Counted from the first letter of the stretch, positions 53,937-63,343 are shown. The stretch: DNA of 64,000 bases from Microcoleus vaginatus_C (GCA_040004035.1 JAMPLN010000019.1); one strand, 5' to 3'. Numbers and translations are program-made. The notes: a model not told the origin generated them from the letters alone.

Positions 53937-55592
53937 ATGGCCGCTGCAATTGAATTCAAACTCTTCGCTCCCAACAACAAAGCAGCTACAGTGATCGGCT
54001 CCTTTTCCCAATGGGCAGAAATTCCCTTAGAAAAAGATGACAAAGGTTATTTCCGCACTAAGATTAAGTTAGAAGACGGTATTTATCAATACAAATTCCG
54101 AGTTCAGTCGCAAAGTCCATGTTTTGAACCGGACGAATGGGTAGAAGTCAATGACCCCTACGCGACTGAAATTGACCGCACTACTAATACAAGTACAGTT
54201 CGCATCAAAGCAGGCCCGCGAGTTATTGATACCTATGTTTGGCAGCACGACGACCAAGAACTCCCCAATAATGAAGAATTAGTTGTTTACGAACTGCACG
54301 TTGCTGATTTTTCCGGGCCGGATGGTTCCGACAGTTGCAGTAAATTCCAGCAGGTGAGGGAGAAATTAGATTATCTGTGCGATTTGGGGATAAATGCGAT
54401 CGAACTAATGCCAGTTAATGAATATCCGGGCGATTATAGCTGGGGCTACAAAGTCCGCGATTTCTTTGCCGTAGAGTCCAGTTACGGCGCAACCGCAGAT
54501 TTAAAGCAATTGATTGACGAGTGCCACGGACGCGGCATTCGGGTGATTCTGGACGGCATTTACAACCACTGCGATGAAGAATGTCCCTTATTGCTAATCG
54601 ATCGCAATTATTGGTACTACCGCGACAAACACTATCCCGAAGATCCTGCTAACTACTGGGGCCCGGAGTTTAACTACGAAAACTTCGACCCAAAACTCGA
54701 CATTCGTCCCGCTTGGAAATTCATCGGCGATGTCGTTAATTTCTGGATTCAAGAATATCATATCGACGGCATTCGCTACGATGCAGTGCGGCAGTTGGAC
54801 AATCGAGATTTCCTACACTGGATAACTCGCGAAGCGAAAAAAACCGCCGGTAACAAGCCATTTTACAACATAGCAGAACACATTCCCGAACTTCCCGAAC
54901 TCGTCGCTGCAGACGGGCCGATGGACGGGTGCTGGCACGAAAGTTTTCGCATTTTTGCCATAGAAAATCTGGCGGGGAAGACTTTCGATATCGAAAAGCT
55001 CAAGGAAGTTCTAGAACCCAAACAACAAGGCTATCAAAACACAACTAATGTGATCAATTATTTAGCCAGTCACGACCGTGACCACTTGCTCGCAGAAGGC
55101 CGTTTTCGGGATATGGATCGAGAAGCTGCTTTTAAACGCGCTAAATTGGGAGCGGTTTTGTTAGTGACAGCCGTAGGAATACCGATGCTGTGGATGGGCG
55201 AAGAGTTTGGACAATCCACTGGGCAAACTCCCAACCAGCCGAATAAGCTGCAATGGTCTTTGTTGAAAAATCAGCCCAATCATGAGTTATTGGAATACTA
55301 CAAACACATGATTCGGCTGCGGCAACATTTGCCGGCACTTTATACCGAAAATATTGAATTCATCCACGAAAATGCAGAAGCCCAAGTGCTGGCTTATTAC
55401 CGCTGGAGCGATGAGGGAACGCGAGTAGTAGTTGTCGCTAATTTTTCGGATACTTATCTATCGGGTTACTGCATTCCTAAGTTTCCGGCGGCGGGAACTT
55501 GGCACGAGTGGATGTCTAACAAAATAGTAGAAGTTGAGGAAGAAGGATTTAAGTTTGATTTGCCGGAATGGTCAGCGCAAGTATTTGTTTGA
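53937..55592 (+). CDS. GH13 alpha-amylase-family enzyme, copy 1
   Basis: The 551-residue protein has an N-terminal CBM48/E-set domain (1-100; FKLFAPNNKAATVIGSFSQW) and a GH13 barrel with region I (DGIYNHC). Asp282 is the nucleophile (GIRYDAVRQ), Glu314 the acid/base (NIAEHIPE) and Asp380 (ASHDRD) the third catalytic Asp; a C-terminal beta domain follows. It is shorter than the branching enzyme GlgB, and region II lacks the usual His after the nucleophile loop. It is cytoplasmic (no signal peptide) and probably acts on glycogen or maltodextrin or trehalose-type glucans; specificity is unknown. It is about 60-65 percent identical by eye to the enzyme at 61691-63343. Confidence 0.88.
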   Translation: MAAAIEFKLFAPNNKAATVIGSFSQWAEIPLEKDDKGYFRTKIKLEDGIYQYKFRVQSQSPCFEPDEWVEVNDPYATEIDRTTNTSTVRIKAGPRVIDTYVWQHDDQELPNNEELVVYELHVADFSGPDGSDSCSKFQQVREKLDYLCDLGINAIELMPVNEYPGDYSWGYKVRDFFAVESSYGATADLKQLIDECHGRGIRVILDGIYNHCDEECPLLLIDRNYWYYRDKHYPEDPANYWGPEFNYENFDPKLDIRPAWKFIGDVVNFWIQEYHIDGIRYDAVRQLDNRDFLHWITREAKKTAGNKPFYNIAEHIPELPELVAADGPMDGCWHESFRIFAIENLAGKTFDIEKLKEVLEPKQQGYQNTTNVINYLASHDRDHLLAEGRFRDMDREAAFKRAKLGAVLLVTAVGIPMLWMGEEFGQSTGQTPNQPNKLQWSLLKNQPNHELLEYYKHMIRLRQHLPALYTENIEFIHENAEAQVLAYYRWSDEGTRVVVVANFSDTYLSGYCIPKFPAAGTWHEWMSNKIVEVEEEGFKFDLPEWSAQVFV

Positions 55593-55857
55593 GAGCCGGA
55601 GAATTATGTCTCCAGGCAGATGAGCGGCGGAGTTGTACAACAGTAAATTGTATTTAGGACGGGCGCACCAAACTCAACAAACCGGGTTTTTCTACCTAGG
55701 TGGATGGCTGTAACGATACTTTTTTGTAAAAAAACTCGGTTTCTGCATCCAAGAGTGCGATCGTAATTCCTGGTATTGAGAATAACAATTACAGGGCGAC
55801 TTGCCAACCGTGAATTAACACGTCAATTAACACAAACTTTGTCGGAGGACAAACTCT

Positions 55858-56235
55858 ATGGGCTGGTTAAAAAGATTGTTTGGTTTAGAAAAACTAGAAA
55901 ATCAAGAAACTGTTGACGCTCCTGCTTACCAAGCACCTGTAGCTCAAGCTCAATCTCAAGCTCAACCTGCTGCGAGCGCTCAGACAATCCCGCCGGAACG
56001 CATGGGCTTGAATGGAGAATACGATCAAAGTGGCTTAGCTAAACGGGTGGCTCAGGCTTTCGATGCAAATCCAGATGTTGCGGATATTGAGACTGTTTAT
56101 GTGGCTCAACTTGGGACTACGGTGGTTCTCAAAGGTACAGTTCCCAGTCAGGAAATTGTCAACAAGTTGGTGACAATTGCTAAAGGTGTTAAGGGCGCAA
56201 CTGGGGTGGAAACTAATGAAGTTACTGTCGGCTAA
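55858..56235 (+). CDS. BON-domain protein
   Basis: The 125-residue protein starts MGWLKRLFGLEKLENQ, followed by a Gln/Ala/Pro linker (25-55) and one BON domain (about 60-125; LAKRVAQAFDANPDVADIETVYV in part, VVLKGTVPSQEIVNKLVTIAKGVKG in parts). BON domains bind membranes or lipids and often accompany osmotic stress genes. There is no signal peptide. GGAGG lies 10 nt before the ATG. A strong terminator follows, and the neighbours are also small stress-type genes. Confidence 0.85.
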   Translation: MGWLKRLFGLEKLENQETVDAPAYQAPVAQAQSQAQPAASAQTIPPERMGLNGEYDQSGLAKRVAQAFDANPDVADIETVYVAQLGTTVVLKGTVPSQEIVNKLVTIAKGVKGATGVETNEVTVG

Positions 56236-56268
56236 CGCGACGGTTATTTCTAATAGTTAGCTGTTAGC

Positions 56269-56311
56269 AGTTAACAGTTAACTTAACTACTAACTGTTAA
56301 CTGTCTTTTTT
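56269..56311 (+). terminator. Terminator of the BON gene
   Basis: AGTTAACAGTTA and TAACTGTTAACT are perfect 12-nt arms around a 10-nt loop, followed by GTCTTTTTT. It is built from the local heptamer-like repeats. Confidence 0.85.
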
Positions 56312-56318
56312 ATCTATC

Positions 56319-56753
56319 ATGGTTTCAATAAAAAATATGACAGGGGAAACCTTAGAACCTACTCGGGGGAAATTAGAACGGACTCTTTCGCAGGGAATTC
56401 AAGCTTTGTACCGCTCTCAACTCGGACACCCAACGAGTCAGGCGCTCTGCAATCTTTTGGATAACAAATTGATAATAGTTGTCGAAAATGGGCTTACTCA
56501 ACCCGAAAAACTGCTGGCTGATAACGGTCAGGAAGAGTTGGCTTTGCAGGTGCGAACACAATTAGAATCTGTTCTGGAATTGCCACTGAAAGAATTAATC
56601 CAAAAGGTTTTGGGCGTGGGGGTCACTGATTTGCTCCGCGATGCGACCTTGGAGACAGGTCGCACTGGAACGATCGCAATTTTGGACTCTGCACCTCAAG
56701 TTCGTGATTCTAATTATAAATCTAAAACTCAACCAAAACCATTTGAGAGTTGA
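56319..56753 (+). CDS. DUF2294-family protein
   Basis: The 144-residue soluble protein has GKLERTLSQGIQALYRSQLGH in part, LCNLLDNKLIIVVENGLTQPEKLL in part, and GVGVTDLLRDATLETGRTGTIAIL in part. This matches the family DUF2294, of unknown function. Its last 32 nt overlap the end of the convergent receiver gene, so their 3' ends share DNA. Confidence 0.8.
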   Translation: MVSIKNMTGETLEPTRGKLERTLSQGIQALYRSQLGHPTSQALCNLLDNKLIIVVENGLTQPEKLLADNGQEELALQVRTQLESVLELPLKELIQKVLGVGVTDLLRDATLETGRTGTIAILDSAPQVRDSNYKSKTQPKPFES

Positions 56754-57180
56754 GATGCTGGCGGATAACTGTTTCTAAATCTTTGATGTTAAAAGGTTTG
56801 GAAAGGTATTCCACGCAGCCTGCTTCGAGAATTCGAGCGCGGTCTTCTGGTTTTGCTAGTGCTGTGACAGCAACAATCGGAATATGTCTGATATCGGGGT
56901 TTTGTTGGGCGCGCTTTACTACTTCCATACCGTCTATATCCGGCAGGCAAATGTCGAGGACTATTAGGTCGGGCTGTCGAGCGACTGCTGCTGCCAGAGC
57001 TGCGTACCCGTCAACTGCTCCCACGCACTCGCAGCCGAATAAATCGAGTATTTGTGTCAGCAGCTCTAAGTTGTCCGGATTGTCGTCTACAGCCAACACT
57101 AAAGGACGATTCTCAACCGGGGGTTGAGCGCTAGTGAAAGACGAGGATTCCAATTTATTGTTCCAATGAGGGTAGTTCAT
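56722..57180 (-). CDS. Single-domain response regulator (receiver only)
   Basis: The 152-residue protein is a receiver domain (about 28-145) preceded by a Ser/Asn-rich leader. The acidic pocket is DDNPDN, the phospho-Asp is in LIVLDICLPDIDGMEV, the Thr in AVTALA and the Lys in YLSKPFN. There is no output domain, so it probably relays phosphate or acts by protein contact. No kinase is adjacent; the sensory proteins in the window are possible partners but unproven. Confidence 0.92.
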   Translation of the reverse strand: MNYPHWNNKLESSSFTSAQPPVENRPLVLAVDDNPDNLELLTQILDLFGCECVGAVDGYAALAAAVARQPDLIVLDICLPDIDGMEVVKRAQQNPDIRHIPIVAVTALAKPEDRARILEAGCVEYLSKPFNIKDLETVIRQHLNSQMVLVEF

Positions 57181-57727
57181 AAATGCCGAGCGAAACGATC
57201 AAAAAAGTTGTCTCCGAGGCATTCTTCAAGTGGCGCTGCGGCACTTGAAACAGATTGGCTCGTATTGGTAGCTATCCGATGACCAGTTTTTGGTCTAATC
57301 CGATACAATATCGCTACAAGCTGCAGGCAAAACGACCGCAGTTGATTAACCGCATAGCATCTGCTTAATTCTACCTCTCCCAGCGCCAATTACCAACTGA
57401 CGCCCTCTTGGTGCGTCAGCCTTGGTAAAAATACCCACGCAATAAATACGAAAAATCTTACCAATAAAGCATCCTCACTTAATAGCATGCAATAGTGGCG
57501 ACAGCTTCTTAGGATATTAACCACATTAAACATGGGTTCCCCTACAGAGATCTACCTAAAGGAAGATTCTAACCGATACTTAATTTTCCTAACTTCCACC
57601 TGCTGAGAGATACTTGATTACTCTACTTTATACTTCAATGTTTTTAAGTAGTAATCATCACAATTTAAGCCAGTAAAAAAATCAGTTTTTACATGAGCTT
57701 TACCGGATATTAACCTAGGAGGTTTTA
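57181..57727. other. Spacer upstream of the DUF2267 gene
   Basis: About 550 bp with no supported gene. The minus-strand frame at 57177-57389 overlaps the receiver start by 4 nt but shows no RBS or familiar sequence. TAGGAGG just before 57728 is the RBS of the next gene. Confidence 0.4.
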
Positions 57728-58531
57728 ATGACAATTCCAATCAGAGACGACCTGACTTACATTTTGCTCAAAAAGATTGACAGCGGCAACGGCAGGGGAG
57801 AGTCGGAAATTAGGAAGGCAGCGGAAGAATATGTCGGTCACCCGGTGGCGGAAGCGGAATTGCTCGGTCATTTGGACTACCTCAATCAAAGAGAATTTAT
57901 CAAAGCTCAGTTTAGTGGCGAGCCTTATGGAGGAGCTGAGTTAGTGCCGCCTTTAGTGGCATTTCAAGAAGCTGAGTTAACAGAAAAAGGTCGCAAACTG
58001 TTACACAAAATGGAGACGAATCCTCCGAACTCGCTCCACCACGAAGGATCGGCAGTTCCTATCGCTTCAAAGGATATGCCGTTTTTGGAAAAAGTGATGG
58101 TAAACGGTCACTTGGAGGATATTTTTGATGCCCGCGACATTACCGAAGTAGTGTACCGGGTCATGCGCGACGTGATGACAAAAGACGCCATCGAGCACGT
58201 GGAATCTGAATTGCACAAAGAAGTTTTGCCTACGGATGACAAAACCCTGCAACAAGAAATAGCAGACCTCTGGAAAGATACCAATCCGCTGGTGGGATTG
58301 CTGAGCCGGATACGTCAGCCTTTGACCGGCCCGCCTGCACCTGCGGGGATCGATGGCAATTTGTTTGCACGGAGGGTGGAACTAGAAGGCGCACTTCCTT
58401 CAGGAGTAAAACCGGAAACTGCGATCGCGGCTGTATTTTCGGCAACGAAGGATGAGCTGTCCGAGGAGCGAATTCAGGAAATAGCTGGCTTTTTGCCGGA
58501 CAGAATTCGGGGAATTTGGGAGTCGGCTTAA
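57728..58531 (+). CDS. DUF2267-domain protein
   Basis: The 267-residue soluble protein has an N-terminal unrecognised part (1-110; DDLTYILLKKIDSGN, AELTEKGRKLLHKME) and a C-terminal DUF2267-like domain (about 115-265; MPFLEKVMVNGHLEDIFDARDITEVVYRVMRD in parts, ETAIAAVFSATKDELSEERIQEIAGFLPDRIRGIW in parts). The family occurs with stress genes in cyanobacteria; its function is unknown. GGAGG lies 7 nt before the ATG. Confidence 0.8.
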   Translation: MTIPIRDDLTYILLKKIDSGNGRGESEIRKAAEEYVGHPVAEAELLGHLDYLNQREFIKAQFSGEPYGGAELVPPLVAFQEAELTEKGRKLLHKMETNPPNSLHHEGSAVPIASKDMPFLEKVMVNGHLEDIFDARDITEVVYRVMRDVMTKDAIEHVESELHKEVLPTDDKTLQQEIADLWKDTNPLVGLLSRIRQPLTGPPAPAGIDGNLFARRVELEGALPSGVKPETAIAAVFSATKDELSEERIQEIAGFLPDRIRGIWESA

Positions 58532-58562
58532 TGAGACCTTTTAAGGTATAAATACTTACCCG

Positions 58563-58621
58563 CCGGGTTGACCAACCAGTATTCTCCCTCCAGAGGGCAG
58601 AATACTGGTTGGTCAACCCGG
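58563..58621. repeat. Perfect 23-bp inverted repeat
   Basis: The arms at 58563-58585 and 58599-58621 (CCGGGTTGACCAACCAGTAT and 3 more bases) enclose 13 nt. It is far longer than a normal terminator and likely a palindromic mobile or RNA element. It also lies just after the DUF2267 stop. Confidence 0.75.
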
Positions 58622-58661
58622 TTTCTCTATACCTCTTGGCTTGTAACTCTGCAAGGGCTTT

Positions 58662-58714
58662 GTAGTGAGGACGAAAGTCCCGATCCAACTCGATCGGACT
58701 TTCGTCCTCACTAC
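58662..58714. repeat. Perfect 19-bp inverted repeat
   Basis: GTAGTGAGGACGAAAGTCC at 58662-58680 pairs with 58696-58714, with an inner CGATC/GATCG pairing. It is a second unrelated palindrome only 40 bp after the first. Confidence 0.75.
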
Positions 58715-58932
58715 TTGTCAGATCGCTCTTTCCTTGCCTTGTAAGTGCTGTGAAAAACCCGGTTTATCACCGAAATTTGTCGAAAAACCCGAAATATCCC
58801 CAGCACCGAGTTTCTCGCTCTTGGGTTGGGTCAAGCCGCTAGACGCCGCGAAAGTGTTGTAATGTATAATACAGGGCAAGTTAAGACTGTGGCTCCTAAA
58901 AATGCTGTCAACAGCCCGGGAGATCAAAAGGC

Positions 58933-61566
58933 ATGACCCGCACCAAAGTTAGACAAATGTCACGATCGACTTTAAAACAAGAGATTTTACTCAATCGAAT
59001 TACCAATCGCATCCGCAACTCTTTAGAACTGCAAGAGATTTTGACGACAACTGCGCGAGAAATCCGCAGCTTTTTAGAGAGCGATCGAGTAAAAGTTTAT
59101 CGCTTTGAGGCCGACGGTAGCGGTGAGGTCATTGCTGAGTCCATCAACGGCGACAATTTGCCCTCTATGTTGGGTTTGCGCTTTCCACCAGGCGACATTC
59201 CCCAGAGTGCTCGGGAAATGTTTCTCAAAGCGCGGCAGCGAGTGATTGTAGATGTGGAATTGAAGCATCAAACAATTAATCGGTTAGATTGTCCCGAAAC
59301 CGGCAAAACTTTAGCAGTTGAAGATATTAGCTATCGTCCTGTAGACCCCTGTCACGCTGAATATCTGAAGGCTATGGGGGCACGTTCTTCTCTGACAGTG
59401 CCGATTGTGCATCAAAATCAGCTTTGGGGACTGTTGGTGTCTCACCACAGCCAACCGAAACGGTTTAGCGATCGAGAATTGAAAATGGTGCAGTTGCTTG
59501 TGGATCAACTTTCAATTGCGATCGCCCAATCTTTTCTGCTGAGCCAAGCTCGACAGCAAGCGCGTGACGAAGCCGTTATCAACCAAATTACCAGTTTGCT
59601 GCATTCTCCTCTGGAAATCAACGAAATTCGGAAAGCAGTTCTCGAACAAACTGTCAAGCATTTGCGTGGTTCAGGAGGGCGACTCTACATTGCAGCCGAG
59701 TTTGGCGATCGGCCTGCTTTGCTTTATACCTGTGGCCAGCAGCCCGCGGACATCGACCTTGAACTCAGCCCATTTTGGCAGCAGATCATGGGGAGGGCAA
59801 ACCAAGACGATCCATCACAAACTGCTAATCATACAAGCCAATTAGGTATTTTTGAAAATCTCTATTCCCAGCATTACAGTTCAATTGACAGCAATATTTC
59901 CAGTTTGATCGTACCGCACTTGTACGCAATTTCCGATATTTCTAAAGAACCTCAACTCAAATCTGTATCTGCCAATTTAGTCGCAGCTTCCATTCGCTCA
60001 TTTTTGGCAGTACCGCTGCAATATCGCCAACAGTGCATCGGCTGTCTCACCGTTTTTCGCAGCCCTATACAAACCGAAATTTTGTGGGCGGGCCGTTGCA
60101 GTTCGGACGCGCGGCACGATCGTCCCCGACAGTCCTTTGCAGCTTGGAAAGAAATCAAAACAGGCGAAGCTCAAAAGTGGACCAGCGAGGAACAAAAGCT
60201 AGCACAATCTTTAGGAACTCACCTGTACATGGCTGCAATGCAGAGGCGCGTCGAGGCGATGATCCGACATCAAGCTTCTCACGATCCATTAACGGGTTTA
60301 CCTAATAGATTACTGTTTAATGAAAGGCTGTCTTTAGCTTTAGCTAGCGCTCACCAAAAGGGAGAAATGCTGGCGGTAATCTTTCTAGATTTGGACAGAT
60401 TTAAAAATGTTAACGATACTCTCGGTCACCCAGTGGGCGATTTGTTGCTGCAAAGTGTTTCTCGGCGTTTGACTAACTGTTTGCGCGTGGGGGATTCGAT
60501 GGCTCGTTGGGGCGGAGATGAATTTACTGTACTGCTGTACAATATCAACAGCCCAGAGGAAGCAACTAAAATTTGCCAGCTAATTATCCAGAGTTTAAGC
60601 AGTCCTTTTGATTTTGAGGGTCTGGAACTTTATATTAAGGCTAGCTTGGGAATTGCTTTGGCTCCTTACGACGGAGAAGATGCAGAAACCTTGCTGAAAA
60701 ATGCTGATGCTGCGATGTACAAAGCTAAACAGAAAGGTCGCAATAATTATCAGTTTTACACACAGGCGATCGGCAGTAAAGTCTCCGAGGATCTTAACTT
60801 AGAAAATAATCTTTACAAAGCTCTAAAAAATTCTGAGTTTGTGCTGCACTATCAGCCGCAAATAAACTTAAAGACTGGCAAAATAGTGGGCCTGGAAGCT
60901 CTGATTCGCTGGGAGCATCCCGAACGCGGTTTGATTTCTCCCGATCGATTTATTCCCTTAGCTGAGGAAACAGGATTAATCTGCCCGATTGACGAATGGG
61001 TGATGCGGACTGCTTGCTTGCAAAATCGAGCGTGGCAGTTACAGGGATTGCCGCCGATGCGGATAGCGGTGAATTTATCAGCCCGCCAGTTTCTGCAACC
61101 TCACACGGTACAACTCATCGCTGAAATTTTATCCGAAACCAAGTTAAATCCCGAGTATCTAGAAATAGAAATTACTGAGAGCATTGCCATGACAGATGTG
61201 AGCTTTACGGTGTCGGTATTGCAGCAGTTGCAGGACATGGGAATTCAGATTGCTCTGGACGATTTTGGCACAGGTTATTCTTCGCTGTGGTCTCTGAAAA
61301 ACTTTCCCCTCAATAATTTAAAAATAGACAAATCTTTCGTGGCCGATTTGGTGACTGGCAGCAGCGGTGCTACTATTGTGAAACTGGCGATCGCCTTGGG
61401 ACAGGGCCTGAATTTACAGGTGATTGCTGAGGGAGTGGAAACAGCAGAACAGTTGGCGTTTTTGCGATCGCATCACTGCGATATGGGTCAGGGTTACTTC
61501 TTTAGCAAACCCATACCGGCGGCGGCTATAACCCAATTGTGCTTACAAAATCAATCGGGGAAATAA
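58933..61566 (+). CDS. Cph2-like knotless phytochrome with GGDEF and EAL output
   Basis: The 877-residue protein has a bilin-type GAF1 (about 18-205) with Cys140-His141 in VDPCHAEYLKAMG and GDIP in RFPPGDIPQ. GAF2 (225-430) carries a tongue-like WAG (about 384) and PRQSFAAWKE (about 397). A GGDEF domain (about 440-610) has an intact GGDEF at about 525, and an EAL domain (625-870) has EALIRWEHP at about 654. The order and motifs are those of the first half of cyanobacterial Cph2: a red/far-red sensor on GAF1 controlling c-di-GMP synthesis or breakdown. The blue/green GAF3-GGDEF half of Synechocystis Cph2 is absent. GGAG lies upstream of the ATG; an alternative ATG lies 24 nt later. Confidence 0.88.
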   Translation: MTRTKVRQMSRSTLKQEILLNRITNRIRNSLELQEILTTTAREIRSFLESDRVKVYRFEADGSGEVIAESINGDNLPSMLGLRFPPGDIPQSAREMFLKARQRVIVDVELKHQTINRLDCPETGKTLAVEDISYRPVDPCHAEYLKAMGARSSLTVPIVHQNQLWGLLVSHHSQPKRFSDRELKMVQLLVDQLSIAIAQSFLLSQARQQARDEAVINQITSLLHSPLEINEIRKAVLEQTVKHLRGSGGRLYIAAEFGDRPALLYTCGQQPADIDLELSPFWQQIMGRANQDDPSQTANHTSQLGIFENLYSQHYSSIDSNISSLIVPHLYAISDISKEPQLKSVSANLVAASIRSFLAVPLQYRQQCIGCLTVFRSPIQTEILWAGRCSSDARHDRPRQSFAAWKEIKTGEAQKWTSEEQKLAQSLGTHLYMAAMQRRVEAMIRHQASHDPLTGLPNRLLFNERLSLALASAHQKGEMLAVIFLDLDRFKNVNDTLGHPVGDLLLQSVSRRLTNCLRVGDSMARWGGDEFTVLLYNINSPEEATKICQLIIQSLSSPFDFEGLELYIKASLGIALAPYDGEDAETLLKNADAAMYKAKQKGRNNYQFYTQAIGSKVSEDLNLENNLYKALKNSEFVLHYQPQINLKTGKIVGLEALIRWEHPERGLISPDRFIPLAEETGLICPIDEWVMRTACLQNRAWQLQGLPPMRIAVNLSARQFLQPHTVQLIAEILSETKLNPEYLEIEITESIAMTDVSFTVSVLQQLQDMGIQIALDDFGTGYSSLWSLKNFPLNNLKIDKSFVADLVTGSSGATIVKLAIALGQGLNLQVIAEGVETAEQLAFLRSHHCDMGQGYFFSKPIPAAAITQLCLQNQSGK

Positions 61567-61617
61567 TATCAATTCCGGTTGCACCGTCCGTGATTGTTGA
61601 CTGTTGACTCACCGTGA

Positions 61618-61655
61618 ACAGTCAACAGTCAACAGTCAACAGTCAACAGTCAACA
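61618..61655. repeat. AGTCAAC heptamer array
   Basis: Five AGTCAAC units preceded by inverted TTGACTG copies (61596-61608) lie between the phytochrome and GH13 genes. The inverted copies allow a long hairpin that could end both convergent transcripts. Confidence 0.8.
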
Positions 61656-61690
61656 ATGATAAGGAGTGCAGCCGGAATCGATAGGACAGC

Positions 61691-63343
61691 TTACTGCCAA
61701 ACAAACACTTTCGCTTCGTATTCCGGCAAGTCAATCATAATATTGTCATCGCCAGATTCAATATCATAATTACCTGTCCATTCGTGCCAAGTTCCGTTTG
61801 CCGGGAAGTGGGGAACGCTGTAACCTGCTAGATAATTTTCCGACATATTCGCCACTACTACAACTCTCGAACCTTCATCGTTCCAGCGAGTGTAAGCAAA
61901 AACTTTCGAGTCGGGGTCTTCGTGGAAAAAGTCGATGTTTTCTGTGTAAAGTGCCTGGTTATTTTTACGCAGGTGAATCAAGCCTTTGTAGTATTCCCAC
62001 AAACCTTTATTCATGTCATTTCCTAGCAGCGTCCAGTCAATTTTAGATTGCTCAATTGTTTTGGCTTTGTATTCGCCAAATTCTTCGCCCATCCAAATCA
62101 GCGGCACGCCAACTGCTGTCATTAACAGCACGGTTCCCAACTTCGCCCGCTTGAATGCTGCTTCATCCAAAATTCCGCGCTCGCCCAATTCGGCAAAAAT
62201 GCGATCGTGGTCGTGATTACTCAAATAATTGACTACATTCGTAGCACCCAAGAAACCTTGTCGCTTGCAGTCGATTACCTCTTTGAGCCGTTCTAAATCA
62301 AAATTGTCCCCGCAGAGTTGTGGAATTATGGAGTGATAGAAACTGTCGTGCCAGCAGCCGTCCATCGGCCCGTCTAAATTCGTGATGCTGGGATTTTCGG
62401 GAATGTATTCGGCAACGGTATAAAATGGTTTGGGGCCGGCGACACTTTTGGCTTCTTGAACGACCCAGTGCATGAAATCGTAGTTAGCAATTTGTCGCGC
62501 CGCGTCGAAACGAATGCCGTCGAGATGATATTCTTGAATCCAGAAGCGGACTGTATCGCCAGCAAATCTGCGGGCCGGGTAAGTGTCTAAGTTTTCGTCG
62601 TAGAATTCGTAGTTAAATTCCGGGCCCCAATTGTTGTCTGGATCGCGGGGTTCGTGGTGATACCAATAATCGTGATCGATTTGAGTGAGGGGGCTCGATG
62701 CTTCCGAGTGGTTGTAAATCCCGTCGATGATGACGCGAATGCCGCGCCCGTGACACTCGTCTATCAGGTTTTTGAGTTCTTCTGTGGTTCCGTAGCTGGA
62801 CTCGGCAGCGAAGAAGTAGCGGGGGTTGTAGCCCCAACTGTAGTCGCCTGGGTATTCTTTGAGGGGCATGAGTTCGATCGCGTTGACGCCGAGTTCGACT
62901 AGGTAATCGAGTTTTTCGACGACGTGCTTGTACTTGCCGCGGGCGAAGGGATCATCTTCGCCGCCGGAAAAGTCAGCAACGTGCATTTCGTAAATCACTA
63001 ATTCCCGATCGGCGGGTAGCGGTTTGTCGTCGTGTTTCCACACGTAGGTATCGACAATGCGATCGCCATCTTTGATCCGAACAAGGCCGTTTTGAGTAGG
63101 ATCGTCGATGTCAGTCGCGTAGGGATCGACTATATCTACCCACTGATCGGCTTCCAGAAACCAGCTTTTCGACTGAACGCGAAATTTGTATTGATAAACG
63201 CCATCCTCCAACTCAACTCGCGTGCGAAAATAACCCTCTTCGTCCTTTTCCATCGGAATCTCTTCCCAATTAGAAAAAGAGCCAATCAAGACCGCTCCTT
63301 TGTTATAGGGAGCAAATAACTTGAATTCAATTGGGGCGGCCAT
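61691..63343 (-). CDS. GH13 alpha-amylase-family enzyme, copy 2
   Basis: The 550-residue paralogue of the enzyme at 53937-55592 has the same layout: CBM48/E-set N-terminus (FKLFAPYNKGAVLIGSFSNW), region I DGIYNHS, nucleophile Asp280 (GIRFDAARQ), acid/base Glu312 (TVAEYIPE), Asp378 (SNHDHD) and a C-terminal beta domain. No signal peptide is seen. The two genes face each other across about 6 kb, so they are not a simple tandem duplicate. The substrate is probably an alpha-glucan; the exact activity cannot be told. Confidence 0.88.
   Translation of the reverse strand: MAAPIEFKLFAPYNKGAVLIGSFSNWEEIPMEKDEEGYFRTRVELEDGVYQYKFRVQSKSWFLEADQWVDIVDPYATDIDDPTQNGLVRIKDGDRIVDTYVWKHDDKPLPADRELVIYEMHVADFSGGEDDPFARGKYKHVVEKLDYLVELGVNAIELMPLKEYPGDYSWGYNPRYFFAAESSYGTTEELKNLIDECHGRGIRVIIDGIYNHSEASSPLTQIDHDYWYHHEPRDPDNNWGPEFNYEFYDENLDTYPARRFAGDTVRFWIQEYHLDGIRFDAARQIANYDFMHWVVQEAKSVAGPKPFYTVAEYIPENPSITNLDGPMDGCWHDSFYHSIIPQLCGDNFDLERLKEVIDCKRQGFLGATNVVNYLSNHDHDRIFAELGERGILDEAAFKRAKLGTVLLMTAVGVPLIWMGEEFGEYKAKTIEQSKIDWTLLGNDMNKGLWEYYKGLIHLRKNNQALYTENIDFFHEDPDSKVFAYTRWNDEGSRVVVVANMSENYLAGYSVPHFPANGTWHEWTGNYDIESGDDNIMIDLPEYEAKVFVWQ

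Noticed and set aside
57177..57389. 70-codon minus-strand frame upstream of the receiver gene
   Set aside because: It overlaps the receiver start by 4 nt, but has no RBS, domain or composition typical of a gene.
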